The notes beneath the pieces were generated by a model. It searched no databases, was not told where the DNA came from, and worked only from the letters and a program-made list of their open reading frames with translations. Shown here piece after piece: positions 11,856 through 24,800 of a stretch of DNA of 64,000 bases. Each line of letters starts with the position of its first letter. The first letter of the stretch is position 1. Made by a program: the position numbers and the translations under genes. The stretch covers positions 26,381,757 through 26,445,756 of the forward strand of contig NC_067132.1 in assembly GCF_021347895.1 (NCBI RefSeq), given 5' to 3'. The DNA is from Acanthochromis polyacanthus. Taxonomy: Eukaryota; Chordata; Actinopteri; Pomacentridae.

Positions 11856-14800
11856 ATGAACCCGGTGAATGCGACCTCTCTCTACGTGTCCGCGAGTCGT
11901 TCGGTGCTGCAGTGCGACCCCCGAGACCCCCGGGCCCTGGCGGAGCTCTGCAAGCTGCTGCCGTTCTTCCGCCAGTCCCTGTCCTGCCTGGTCTGCGGTG
12001 AGTGGTTTTCATTATTTTATTTTTATTGTAATGTCATGGTTTTTATACCGTGTGTTTGGGTAGAGGGGCTCGGTAACGTGCGATGTTGTCAGCTGTCCTC
12101 ACAGTGGGAGCGAGCCTTTAAATGATGCTGCGTTCAGGGGCGGTCGGAATTAGCATCATCCACCCTAGTAATAACAATAATAATAGTAATATAAGCCTTT
12201 ATTAATGCCAAAATGGGGAAAATTATAGTGTTACAGCAGTAAAGATGGTGCAGACATGTAGAAAAAAATCCAAAATAAACCAAGATATACTTAAATAAAA
12301 ATATAGGTAATAGTATTTTTTCAGAAGTTATCTATACTGCAAAGTTTTTATGTAAATCGGATAAATACCTATGTAGCACATGTTCTAGATAAGTGTAAGA
12401 AATCTACATAGTTGAGCAGCAGTGGTGCAAAGTAAACAAACAACATGCAGTTAAGGCACTTATTTTACATATTTTCTAATATTTAATGTATCATTAAGTG
12501 CAATATTTCTTAATATTATAATTTAAGCAAATACAAGTTTATAAAATACAGCTAAGCTATATTTTATATTATGTTGTAGGGTCTTAACATTTAGTACATT
12601 TACTCAGGGAAAATCTGTATTCTACATAATATTGTTAAATATGTTAATCTTTAATATTCGATAAATTTGTCCTTCCTATAATATTGTGGGTCTTAACCAC
12701 AGTTTTTAAATTTGTCTGGTAAATTTTGTATCATGTTGTGGTTCTTAACCTTAATATTTAATTGTTACAGGTAAATTTATATTCACTTTTGTGAGTTTCA
12801 AGCTTAATATTTAAATTTCTCAGGTAAATCTTTATAGTACCTGACTACTGTAGATATTAATATTTTGTGAAATATTAACAGTCTTATTACTATATTTTTG
12901 GCACACTTGCTCATCTTCTGTTTTAAATGTGCTATATATTATAAAATATTAGTGATTCTGCCATGCCAGTTTTGTTATATAAATAAAATTGCACTAGTAA
13001 TAAGAAACCTTATTTATGCTTCACAAAATTAAGCACAAAAAAACAGTTAATTTATGAAATTCCCAATGAATGCACACAATTTATATAATTTAACAGATAA
13101 TAACTGACTGTAAAGAGAGAATAAATAATGCAATAGTTGCACAAATGAGACGGAAGATGTTCATGAATTAGTTTTCCACATGTGACTCTGTTAAGACGTC
13201 TTATTTATGCTTCTTTACATTGTGGTGTTACAGCATCTGTAAGCCTTGGGAACTAAATTGAGATAAGCTGCATTTATTAGCTTTGAAGGCGTGATTTCCC
13301 GTGCGCAGTGAAGGCACCATAAGTCCCAGCTACACCCATCATGACACACCCCCCTCTGTGTGCTGTTTGGCAGCAATGGGGCGTTTCTCTGTTTGTCTTG
13401 TTGAATAACACTCCATCCACAGACCTTATCTTTATCTCATTTTAAAATACATAAAGTAAAATTTACAACTGAGTTTGAAGGGAACACTTCAGGGAACACG
13501 GTTGTTTACAGCGTTTACTGCAGATGGTTGAAAGGAGTTTAAATCAATCAAGAGGTTAGGTTGCGGATAAACTTCACCTTTTGATTTATTTCGGATGCAT
13601 ATTTAATGCGGGGTTTTCATCGCTCATATAAAATGCAGCACTTTTCCCTCCTGTTGCTGTGTTTTTATTCGGTACAAATGATGAAACTGTAGTTGACCTT
13701 TTGCAAATCCTCAGTAAATGGATGTCTGTATGGATTATTTATTGGTGTATTTTTGCCATATTTGGGTGAGAGATAAAGGTGGTATTTGTGTTGCTGTGAT
13801 TTCAAAAAGGACTGAAGAGTGGCTCGCTTAAAGATAACCCATCTCCTCCACGGCATTAATAATTGATCAATGCGAGGGCAGTCCATACGTTGTGTTAAAT
13901 ATAGACTTTAATGCAGTTACATGGGATTCACCAAACAGGCAGAGCTGAGTGTGTGAAGCTGCTTGTTTGTTATGAATGGACCTTCTTCCTTTTCTTTTTT
14001 ATTTTTTCCCCGTCTGCAGCTGCACTCTCTAGCGGCCAGCGTTGCTAAGGAAGCTCCTCTCAAAGAGCAGCTGTCATTCAGTGTGGTGGGTTGCCAGGTT
14101 CACAAATACACGAAAACGTAGCAAAAGAGGAACCGGAAGTCTGTGACTAAAACCCAGCGATGTATTTTAACATTTGAGTCGTGTGAGGGTTTTACTGCAA
14201 TTCATTTTAATCGTCTTGACAAATATCGGCCAATTTCAGCTCCTCAAATGTTATAAAATCAGTATTAAGAGATTTTTGGACACAAGACAAACATTTTAAA
14301 AAATATATATATTTTTCAATGTTTAAAATTTTTCAGCATTTTTCGAGCAAAATTGTGAAAATCACTGAATGTTTGGGTTTTCAGAAGATTTTGCTGCTTT
14401 TGTTCACCTGTGACTTGAGGTTTGATTGGGGAAAATGAACCAAAACTAAGCTTAAAACCATGAATTTTTACCAAAATCATTTATTTATAAATGGCTCATT
14501 CAAAAATTTGCACAAGATTTTTTTAAAAATAAAAGTTTTGTGTTCTTTGCACAAATACGGAGCCCAAGATTCGCAGAATTTGTCTGCTTTTTTTCCGATT
14601 TTTAGACCGACAATCTATTTATTGCTTTTTCCGGATCGTGTGAAAGTCTGTTCATTAATCATCAGCTGTTCTATTCATGTGATGATTTATCTAATGCTCC
14701 TCGTGTCTCGTGTTCAGGTAACCTGCTGCAGGACCCCATCGCTCCCACCAACTCGTCATGTCAGCATTACGTCTGTCGAGGCTGTAAGGGTCAGAGGATG

Positions 14801-17379
14801 CAGCTGAAGCCGTCCTGCAGCTGGTGTAAGGACTACTCCTGCTTCGAGGAGAACCGGCAGCTCTCTCTGCTCGTCCACTGCTACAGGAAGCTCTGCCTCT
14901 ACATCACCCAGTCGCCGCTCGCCCCGCACATAGCCAGCGCCGCCAGCGACTCGCCGGACCTCCAGGCGATCCTCAACGAGGGCCTGACGCTGGCTGAGAG
15001 CGAGCCGGAGACAGAAGACTTTTCGGACTCTTTGACACAGACAGCGTCCACGTCGGAGGCGGCGCAGCCCGACGAAGCTTCGCCCACTAAGGAGCTGAAG
15101 GGCGAGGAGCCGAGTCTTGTGAGCATCAACGGACTGCACGGCTGCAATGGCCTGGTCGGCGCGGACACGCTGCAGCCCGTCACCGTAGAAACAGGCGGTG
15201 GCGGCGCCAAGCAGGAGAGCTTCTCGGAGGAGATCCCGGTGTGCGTGAGCGTCACGGGCACCGGGGAGGCGGGGCTTTGTGACATCAGCACTTTCGGGGA
15301 GGAGCTGAAACACGGTGGGGGACCTCTGCTGCTGAGCGTGGAGGAGGTGCTCAGGACTCTGGAGACGGACACGGACCCCGACCCTCCGCCTGAACCCACC
15401 ACCCACCCAGACCGCCTCCCCTCCGTACCTCAGTCCAGCCTCAACGGGCCCCACTGCCCCTCTGGACCCGACTCCTCCCGCCTCATTCCCTCCCTCCCCC
15501 CAGAGAACAGCCCTCGCCCCCTGCAGCCTCACCCGCAGCCCTCCATGCAGCCTCCCCCTCAGCCCTCCACCGTCGTCCCCCGTGTCCCCCTCCGCTGCCA
15601 CCGCAAACGCTCCCGCTCAGAGAGCGACAGCGAGAAGGTGCAGCCCCTCCCCATTTCCAGCCTCCTCCGGGGGCCCCCCATCGGTGCCAACAGCTCCCCC
15701 CACCACCCCAACCCCGGTGTCACCACCAGGCAGGAGCCCAAGTTCCCCGCGGCCACGCCTCACCCCCACCTGGCCCCGGTGCCCAACGGCGGCCCCCCCA
15801 AAGTGGGCAAGACTATGCTGGTCTCCAACAAGGCGCTTAAAAAGACTGTGGAGCACCATGGGGCCGCCAAGAAGGCCTACACCAAGGCCAGGCAGGGGGC
15901 CCCCAAACCCCGGGCTCAACCACGAGACCGAGTCCCCCCACACCCCCACGCTCACCCCCTGACTCACCCACCCAGCCCCTCGAAACCGCTGTACAAGAAG
16001 CCTGTGGAGAAGAAGGGCTGCAAGTGTGGCCGGGCGACTCAGAACCCGTCGGTGTTGACCTGTAGGGGGCAGCGCTGCCCCTGTTACTCCAACCGTAAGG
16101 TGAGAAAGACAAGCCTGACAGGCTGCTCGGTGCTGCTGATGCTAATGTTTGGCTTTATCTCCGTCTAAGTGGCTGAGGTCAGAATACAGATATAGATGTA
16201 TTAGCTCTGTGTAACCTTCCAGATAAACAGATTGGTGGCATTTACTTGAGCTAGACGATGTTTAGTCATAAATACTTGACTTAAACTAATGAAAGCATAT
16301 ATTTTTCTATTGCAGAATTTTGTTTTGACTACTGAAGAAGTTAAATTTCTGCAGCAGCACCTTTTTTTCAACTTAAAATGACTCCATAGATCAGCATTTT
16401 ACCAGTAAATAAAACAAGAACATGTTACTAATATGACAAGTTAAGATGTATTTGTTTATTCGAAACATCCAGAACAAAAGCTTGGTGGGTTTTTATTTGA
16501 GCTAGAGGATGTTTTGGTGACAAATATTTGTTTCAAACTAACAAAAATACTATATTGTTTATTCCAAATGTTTATTTTATGTAAATGTTGACTTTTTAGA
16601 TGGTCAAAAAAAGGGACTGTTAGCAAAAGTAGTTTGAAAATATGTCTGTGGGGATTAAACCTCTGCATGAGCACCTTTTTTCCATCATTATTCTTCATTA
16701 TTTCATGGTCAAACTGTACAGTAAAAAATTAAAATCTCGGCACCCTGAGGCAAACCACTGCACAGTTTGTTCTGGTTCACAGTAGTTTCTGAACGTCTGA
16801 ATTATTTATGAGTTCGTCTGCTGTCGGTATGAGTGGTGTGATTAGCAGCGCCGATGATTTGCAGTGAAGAGTTTAAATCTTTCTGTTTCCTGGACGGTTT
16901 CGCGACTCACTGATTCAGAAAGAATCACTGGAAAACAAACCGTAAACTTTTCACATTCAACTTTGCTTGAATTACAGAGAAACATGCTACATGTTCTGTT
17001 TACTTTCTGCGTCACTTGTGGCTCTGTTGTTGTCACTGTTTATTAAACCGTGTTGTTGCCATGGCGATGTTGTCTCCAGGCTTGTCTGGACTGTATCTGC
17101 CGCGGATGCCAGAACTCCTACATGGCCAACGGGGAGAAGAAGCTGGAGGCGTTCGCCGTGCCGGAGAAGGCCCTGGAGCAGACGCGGCTCACGCTGGGCA
17201 TCAACCTCACCAGTATCACCGCGGCGGCGCTCCGCAGCCCGGCGACCAGCTCCCCCGGCAATGCCCTCCTCAACGTCACCACGGCGACGGGGACTCCGGT
17301 CACGGCCACCTTCCTGTCGGGGGCGGGGCACGACAACCGGGGCTTCGACGACTCGCTGGAGATGCGGTTCGACTGCTGA
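11856..17379 (+). CDS. msl2: MSL2, RING E3 ubiquitin ligase of the MSL complex
   Basis: MSL2 is a nuclear E3 ligase subunit of the male-specific lethal (MOF H4K16 acetyltransferase) complex and ubiquitinates histone H2B. Coding exons are 11856-11997, 14718-16099 and 17080-17379, with intron phases 1 and 0. The product is 607 aa; human is 577. The start MNPVNATSLY matches vertebrate MSL2, and the ATG sits in GAGATGA. The C3HC4 RING uses C44, C47, C62, H64, C67, C70, C81 and C84. A long Ser/Pro-rich linker holds the conserved KRSRSESDSEKVQPLPIS block. The CXC DNA-binding domain has all nine cysteines (482, 484, 496, 501, 503, 510, 513, 515, 518) and is split by intron 2. The protein ends in the family terminus RFDC. 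Retention of intron 2 would stop after 23 extra residues and lose half the CXC domain. The linker is GC- and Pro-richer than in mammals. Confidence 0.97.
11998..14717 (+). other. msl2 intron 1
   Basis: A 2.7-kb GT-AG intron (donor GTGAGT, acceptor TGTTCAG). It contains a decayed LINE-tail-like segment near 12195-12280 and the AT-rich tandem array at 12490-12880. No coding exon is seen. Confidence 0.7.
12490..12880. repeat. Degenerate AT-rich tandem array, second locus
   Basis: Same unit family as 9840-10330 and 38090-38410 (GTAGGGTCTTAAC, ATATTTAAATTTGTCTGGTAA-like words at about 60-bp spacing). It is followed by ATAAGAAACCTTATTTATGC, matching the flank of the first locus. Confidence 0.55.
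16100..17079 (+). other. msl2 intron 2
   Basis: A 980-bp GT-AG intron (AAG|GTGAGA to TCTCCAG|GCT) that interrupts the CXC domain. It is AT-rich, with two diverged copies of a segment (GAGCTAGACGATG at 16249 and GAGCTAGAGGATG at 16499). No other feature is seen. Confidence 0.7.
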
Positions 17380-18900
17380 GGCGCCGCCATCTCCGGCCGG
17401 TCGTCACGCACATTCCCCGCCCCTGACCGCCGGGTCGAGCCAGAACAAGGCAGCTACAGTGACGGGCGGCAGCGAGGGTCGCCAGCCGAAGCCGAGGAGT
17501 CTCCCTCCGTCCAACGCCCGAAACTGCACCAGTGCTTTTGGTCTTGCATACAGAAGAAGAGGAAGGAGGAGATGTAGCGTTACTGTATGTGCAGAGATTT
17601 CATTTCAGCGGGGAGAGAATTTTTTGGGTGTAGAGCATGATGTGTAGCTGAAGTCGGGAGTGTGTGTGAGTGTGTGTGAGTGCAGTCAAGCCTGAAATTA
17701 TTCATACCTCTAGCAAATTTTGACTTGAAGTTACTTTTATTCAACCAGCAAGTTTGTTTTTGATTGGAAATGACACGTTTCCCAAAAAATAAGACGACGT
17801 ACAAGAGGCATTGTGGGGGGAAAAAAAATGTTCTCAGCTTTTATTTCCATTTAAAAGTAACTGTCAAAATGTGTTAGGGGTATGAATAATTTCGGGCTTG
17901 ACTGTATGAGGGCAAGGATCCGGTTTGGAGATTATTAGCAGGAACGGAGACATCATCATCATCAGAGACTGGTGTAATTTATATAAAAGAAAGAACTTTT
18001 TGTACATGGACTTATCAGTTTCCATTTAAGAAGACGTTTTATGATATATTTTATAAGTTACATTAAAAACCAATGGAAGCCGGCGCGAGGGGTCGACTCT
18101 GCATTCAACCAGAATATTTTCACACCGGTAGAAAGACGGACATTGCATTTTTTTTTTGTAAACTCCAGGAAATAAATTATATCAACTGTTAAAAAGCAAA
18201 TCAGTTAAAATATCTGATACCAGGATGTGAATTTAACACCACCAGCCGAGTTTTGATGATGAATGTTTTTACTCTGTGAGCCACTTTTAAAACCACCAAA
18301 TATCAAATCGTTAAAAGAAGAAAAGACTAACCTTCCTCCTCTGGTTTGCTGTTCGTCACGTCCAGGTATCTCTGTTCATCGTTTGCGTGTTCTCGTATTA
18401 AAGCACTTTTTTTCTTTCCCCGCGGATGGGTTCTTACTCGTGTTGAAAGCTCTGGTTGACTGCAGGCCCTGCGCTGTTTTTCACGTGTTTTTTTTTTTTT
18501 GGTTTCTGGAAGCTACACACATGCTGCTAAATACTACAAAGGACTCAAAGGAGAGCACACCTGTTTTCCTCGTCTTTTGTGTTTTTGTTTTTAATAATTT
18601 TGCGTTAACAAACATTTGCAGTATTTATTGGACGTCTCCTAACACAGGTTACATGTTGGGCCGCGTTTTTTTTTTCCGCCCGTTTTCTGCCCGTCGAGTC
18701 TGTCGATCCGGTCTGGACTGTTTCTGTCTCGGTTCAGTTGCTGTCTTCTTCTTAGTGTTAGTTTCTGGTGTCTCCAAACTGTTTTGTTGGTTTTTTTTTT
18801 GTTTTTTTTTTGTTCTCCCTCTGGGCATTTAAATACCTGTAATATAACTGTAACATATTTCCACAAAAAAGAAAGAAAATCAAAAACTTACAGTGTCGTG
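17380..18900 (+). other. Putative msl2 3' UTR
   Basis: Follows the msl2 stop. It contains a short GTGT run at about 17660-17680, a MITE at 17683-17904 and T-rich stretches. Reading frames here are not supported as genes. The polyadenylation site cannot be fixed; AATAAA occurs at about 18171. Confidence 0.45.
17683..17904. mobile_element. Palindromic Tc1/mariner-type MITE
   Basis: The left end CAGTCAAGCCTGAAATTATT is mirrored at the right end as AATAATTTCGGGCTTGACTG. The element is 222 bp and non-coding. The right flank starts TA; the left flank does not show a clean TA. It lies within the msl2 3' region, so it may be transcribed with that gene. Confidence 0.7.
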
Positions 18901-18941
18901 TGATCATTTGTTTGTTTTGTGGCAGTAATAAGCTTTAAGCA

Positions 18942-18955
18942 CCAGCAGGGGGCAG
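18942..18955 (+). promoter_or_regulatory. CTCF-like motif
   Basis: CCAGCAGGGGGCAG matches the core of the vertebrate CTCF consensus closely. It lies just beyond the msl2 transcription unit. This is a motif match only. Confidence 0.35.
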
Positions 18956-18959
18956 AACA

Positions 18960-21560
18960 CGCCTTAAAATGTGACGTAAATTAATTTTTAGAGGACATTT
19001 TTGCAGTGCAAGTCACTTTTGTGCTTTTATTTTTAGCTTTTGTTGCAAGAGCACTTTATTTTTAACAGTAACTAAATGTTCTAACTAGCTGTATTTATTT
19101 GAAAGTTTATTTTACATTTTTATTAGAGCTTGAAATTTTGAATTGTGCTGTTACAGATGTGACTTATTAATGTATTCTTTTTTTCCCCATTTTCCAACAT
19201 CTGCTTTCTTTGTTTATGCGACTTATTGATCACCTTTGATGCTAAATGTTAAAAAAATATTGCCATATTTGTAAGATAATCATTGCAAAATGTAGATATA
19301 TGCAAAAGAAATCATGGTATTTTTAAAGAAAACTCACAGTAAGTGTGTGAAAGTTCTGTTTAGTATCAGTGAAAACCCTAGAGACTTTGCTGCTAAACAA
19401 AACCGGCTGCTTTTTTTAAAACATCAGTTTTATTTCACATATTTACACACAAACACTTGTTTATTTACATTCACATTAATTTTTATCTATCTGGAAAGAA
19501 AAACAACCTCTAACGGCCTGTTTGAGCGTGCAGTTCTGTCTTTCTGATGCCTTGCAGGTGTTTGAGCTCCAGCAGGAAAAGAAAAACGGCTGCAGGTGGA
19601 AGATTCCTGGTTGTTTCCTACGCGGAGGCCGAACGTAAGTTTTGTCTTAATTCACAACAGAAAGTTTGCAGCTGTGGAATTTACTGAGCTCAATACTGCA
19701 GGCTGTTAAATTAAACCCAAAATCACTGCTGTCTGTTTAACATCATGTTTCGTCCCAGAGAACTAAACCCAAAAAGCCACTTTATTAAAAAAAAAAAAAA
19801 AAAATCATACGAAAACAGCAAATTACAGAGAAAACGTGACATTTTTTTATATTTACATAACTGCTACAGTGGTTGGTGCATTCATGTCATGTTGGAAAAA
19901 AACAATCTGTGTCGGAATCTTTAACAGGAACCATTAATTTGTTAGAGGCATCAGTGAATTAAATTTTTCTTAATAAAAATAAGTAAAGTTTACTTAACCC
20001 TCCTGTTGTCCTCCTTTATGGGCACCAAAAAGTATTGTTTCCATGTCTGAAAAAAAAATAAAAAATTCTGCCAAAAAATTCCACAAATTTCTTCAATCCA
20101 CAAAAACTTGCAAAACCTTCAGGAAGAAAATTCCAATAATTCCTTGAAAGTTTAATTTAAAAAAAATACAAATTTGGCAAGAAGATTCTTGTAAATATTT
20201 TCAAAAAATGAGTAAAAATCTTCTATAAAAATGCTTAAAAAAATATCTAAAGTGATTACGTATATATCAGTTAAACTTCTATTTTCTTTACGAACGTTCA
20301 GAAAAAAAATCAACCAAAATCCAACGAATTTTGCTGGATTCTGGTTGATTTTTTTTTTTTGTGAATATTCTTCAGAAATATTTTAACATTTCGTTTTTTC
20401 CACCAAAAATTTTCAAAGATTTCCCAAAAATGCTGAAAATGTGGACATCAGAAGCTTCACTGTGAAAAATTCATTTTTCCACATTTTCGAACTAATTCTC
20501 AATTCACAATTTGAAGGCTTATTACAAAAGTTCTAAAAAACACAAAATATAGCACAATATGTACATCTTTTTAAAAAACACATCCAGAGATTCACCTCGA
20601 ATTTATGCAAGTAGAATGAACTGGTAAAAGGGTTTCATACAAACATTTCTTAGTGGCAGAACTCGGCTGTTTTGTAAAGAGGTCAAAATAGACACGTTAA
20701 CAAACCACAGTAAGGCTTAAAAAAAAAAAAGACCAGTTACTAAAAAAAATGGATGAAATGGAAGTAGAAGAACTGAAAGAAGTCTTCAGAAACTGTCTTC
20801 AGTCATGAAATGATGCCACAATTGTAGATTAATTTCCCTTTTTTGTTCTTGCGTGTTCTGATTTCAGCCTCCGTTGGTTTCCTCTTTTACTGTAAAGCTT
20901 CTGTAGGTTTTTTTTTTCTTTCATCAGCCATGTGAGAGATATCTTAACTGTAGAGGGGGGTCCTCGGTTTACGTCGTTGCGTTAGAACTGCTTTGGTTTA
21001 CGAAGTACGGCGTTTTGTTGTCGCATCGGCACTGGTTACGTGGAACTAGTTGGTGAGCGAAGTGGATGAATACATCGTCCAGCGGCACTGTAAGACGGCT
21101 TTGTTTACATTCGCCGGTTGTACGCCATCTTGGATTGTGCATTCACTACATTCACTAACTTTTTTCCCTTCATTATGGCTCCCAAGCTGAAGTCAGACTC
21201 TTCTGATTGAGCTCCAACTTCCGGTGAAAATTGACATACGTCGGGCCGTAGGAACGGATCTACAATGTGCAGATTTTATTCAAAAGAATACAGGTGTACC
21301 CATCTCCCATGAAGTGCATTAACTCTACGAAAATGTCAAAAATCACCTTGAGTGTGAAAACTTTTTTGGGGAAAATTGTGTAACATTTTCTGATGCAATG
21401 CTTCACAAAATGCATTCAAAATTATGTTGCGCAATCACAACTCGTGCTGCATCGGATTTTTGTAAACGCAGCTGCTTTTACTTCCTGTAGGTGGCATAAA
21501 TTAGCATGTATATAATGACTTAACAGCCTTTTTTTATCTAAATCTGTCACCTTTTTCGTG
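18960..21560. other. Intergenic between msl2 and tnfsf10
   Basis: Contains an exon-like segment at 19558-19634, a piggyBac-like MITE at about 19994-20500 and a decayed DNA-transposon-like segment near 20950-21265 (words such as GGTCCTCGGTTTACG and TACGTCGGGCCGTAGGAACG). The last part may be tnfsf10 3' UTR. No protein-coding gene is supported. Confidence 0.45.
19994..20500 (+). mobile_element. AT-rich piggyBac-like MITE
   Basis: Starts TTAACCCTCCTGTTGTCCTC. An AT-rich interior is near-identical in wording to the 1-219 copy (CCACCAAAAATTTTC, GCTGAAAATGTGGACATCA). The right terminal GGGTCAATTTGACCC is missing, so the copy is truncated. Confidence 0.65.
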
Positions 21561-21841
21561 GTTTAATCGACGACCAGAAAAGCTGAAAGAAGTTCTGCCC
21601 TAAATAAATGTTTGATCTCTGCCAAGTTCAGTCCACACTCGCACATTAAAAAAACAAAAAATAGCTGAGTCTGTTGAGTTCTCGCGCATACAAACAGCCC
21701 CAAGTCCATGTCCATCTCTTCTCCGCCAACGAAACCAGTGTTGTCAGAGTTTTTGGTTTGTGATTCTAAAAAAAAAACAAAAAAAAAAAAAACTTGAACG
21801 TCCATTTGCGGAATCCCTTTTGCGACTCCCTCATTGAGCCT

Positions 21842-24800
21842 CTAGCTGATGAGAAACGCCCCGAAAAAGCTGCTCTTCTCGTCCATGTCCACGGCGGAGG
21901 CGTTGGTCACTGTCACGAACAGGCGATCGCCGGTGCTGAGCGGGAACAGCCCCCCCTGGTGGGCGGAGTGCAGCGAGAACTGGGAGCCCCGGGACCAGCA
22001 GGAGGTCCGGCTCGTCTTCATCAGCAGGATGGGAACCGGGTAGGAGCTCACCTGGCAGGGACAAGGACAGGCGAGGTTATGTTTTGATGCAACACGAGCT
22101 CCCCGTCTGGATTAGTCACCAGACTAGATTCATCAGACTCGGAGGAAACCACCATCCTGACCTACTTCCCTGTGAATCATCAGCCGGTGGTTTTCGGAGC
22201 AACTGAGGTCACAAATACATCTGCAAAGTGGTCAAGACATCCTGGATTTAATTCTGTCTGAGGAAAATCCCCGCAAATAAGGATCTAATTCAAGCTAGTT
22301 GAAAAAAATCATCAAAATGACTCAAACCAGGAATGCTGAGTCAATAAAATCTACCACAAAACGGCGACTAATATAGGTCAAACCGAGATGAGCAGCAGAC
22401 AAAACACCAGTGCGACAAAAAAAAAGAGGAAGCATCACCTTTTTGTAGACGTACTGCAGCAGAGGTTTCCCCCGGTCCTCCGCCTCCTCGCCGTCCTCGC
22501 CGTCCTCCTCCAGGGAGTGGGTGTGTCTGAAGTAGGTCTGGGCGTAGACATAGTAGAGGCCGGGCTGAGGCACCACCAGCTCCCCGTCCACCAGCTGGAC
22601 GTCCTGGAGGAATGCCAACCCCTTCTGGCCCTCCCACCACGAGATCTTCTGGCCCTGGACTCTCCGACCGGCAAACACCGGAGCTGGAGTCAACAAGAAA
22701 ACCGTGTTCAGAATGAATAAGAAACAGGTTTCGCCATGAATCTTCTAGCGCAATGAAGCTGTAACAAGTGTTCGAAGACAGCGAGAATACCAGAGTACAA
22801 AAGGGGAATGGAGCGCGCTGCTTAATTTATAGCCTTTCAGTAGACAACAATAAAGACACAGCAGAGTTAAAACATCAGTCTGTTTGTGATAGAGTTCTCC
22901 AGCCTGCTTTTATACTCTGCATATTCACAGGAAAATCACAAGGAAAACCATAAACTGCATACAAAAGACAAAACACCGCCTCCAGGTATGAGAATTGAAG
23001 CAAAAGTGCTTGAAAACCTTTAATTTTTTCAAACAGCCAGCAGGGGGGCGATTCCTCCGTTTGCAAAAAGTAGGCTGAAGAAAATTGCCCCCTTATCACT
23101 TGATGTGTTGCCTTGATAAACATTCTCCTGAAGAGTTTATGGTCTTGATTGCTAGTTCCAAGTCTCCTTCAACGCAACATGGTGTTTATTAAGCAAATTA
23201 TTGTCCCATTTAGAGGAAAACAACAGATAAGAGTACTTTCCACGTGTACTCAAACTCAAAGCTTTTAAACAGTAGTCCACAAACCGGCGGGTGACTTCAC
23301 GATTACCGCGTCTATCTTTTAGATTTCGTCTGTGCTGGAAACATTATGGGATATTAAGGCAGCATTTAGTAGCCTCAAGTTTTAAAAAATGTGCATCACT
23401 CTCACTAATTTTAATGGAGCCTTGTTGGCGCAACATGGTGAAAATATAGAGGATTCCAGCGAAATAACGCAATGCGACATAGATTACTTTTGTAATCGAA
23501 ATATCTCTTGTTTGCTTTTGGGATCGTCTTGAACAAAGAGCCTACAAGGTACAATCAAACAGCTATAGACTGTCCTCTTGTACGTGCATGAGCCGTATAG
23601 TGCTCACTTCTGATGTTTTTTGCTTGCACTGGTTGGTGCTCATTTGCGGTTTCACCATGGATCTCAAACTAGAGCAGAGAAGAAAACACCACAATCTGTG
23701 TCAGTCCACAACAGAAAAGTGGAGAATCATCAGTGGTAACCAGAGGTGGGTCTGCAGCGACCATTAAGAGAAGGAACAGCAATTTTTGAAGCGGACGAGC
23801 CCAAAGTCTCCAAGATCGGAGAAGGAGCACCAGTGGCATGCTCACTTTCAACAACATTCACATGGTTGTACACCGTTAAGTCATCCAACAAGATCGAACT
23901 GCCATAGCAGAGTTCTACTGAAACATCCTGAGGAAAAATTTTCAGCAAAAACACCCTGAATCTTACTGCGATTGCCTGTAGGTGCTCTAATGTGCTGTGC
24001 GCCCGGTGACAGCATTGTCGTTACACTGCATTTTTTTAGGCCCCATCGCCGCAATTGTCACGCTCTACTCACTAGATTTGGCTCCCTATAACTTCTTCCT
24101 CTTCCCCGAAATAGAATTTAAGTTGTTTTATTTGTTAAATAAGGTGCTTGACAAGTTTATATAACTGTTCTTTCAAGGAGCTCTGTAAGTGGTGCAGGAG
24201 CACTGGGAGCAGAGAATTGCTGCACAAGGGGAAAACTTCAACACGAATGGCAGCCAAATTTAAATCGGGTACAGTTTTAAATATTTTTTTAGCTGTTTTG
24301 ATCGAACCTCCAGTATTGGGCTAAATAACAAAAAACCACAAAGCTGACTAATCCGTCACTCCAGCTGAACTCCACAGACCAAATTTTATGTCTTGCCTTA
24401 AACTCCAGACAATGCAGCTGAGTTTAGAATCATAAAACACATTAAAATTATGCTAAGAATACAAATTTGGGTTGAAACTTTGGTCCTTTTAAGTCACAAT
24501 ATTTGTAGTATAAACAGAAAAATACTAACATTGAGTCAAAAACATGAGTTTTTGACTTAATGTTGATATTTATCTATCGTTCCCAACTTTACATCTTTTT
24601 TCTTGCGAAACCTCAGCACTTTGTATCTTTTCTTGCCAAGCTTTTCACTCTAGATCGTGTGTGTTCACCTGCATCTGGTAAAATTCAGACCTAATTAAAG
24701 CGGCTAAAAACTAAAATGTTGTGCTGGTAACGCTCCCTTACACATTCCCACTGAGTGTCGTCAGACCACAGCTAGCAGCTCTCAGCAATCACCAGTCGAT

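Noticed and set aside
14756..15601. Long minus-strand ORF opposite msl2 exon 2 (281 codons), and others on both strands there
   Set aside because: These are shadows of the GC-rich, Pro-rich msl2 coding exon. The plus-strand frame has full MSL2 homology and correct splice phases.
16967..17647. 226-codon plus-strand ORF over msl2 exon 3
   Set aside because: It is the wrong frame of exon 3. The true frame gives the CXC cysteines and ends in RFDC at 17379.
18263..18832. 189-codon ORF after msl2
   Set aside because: Low-complexity Phe/Val-rich translation of T-rich 3' UTR sequence; no domain and no splice or promoter context.
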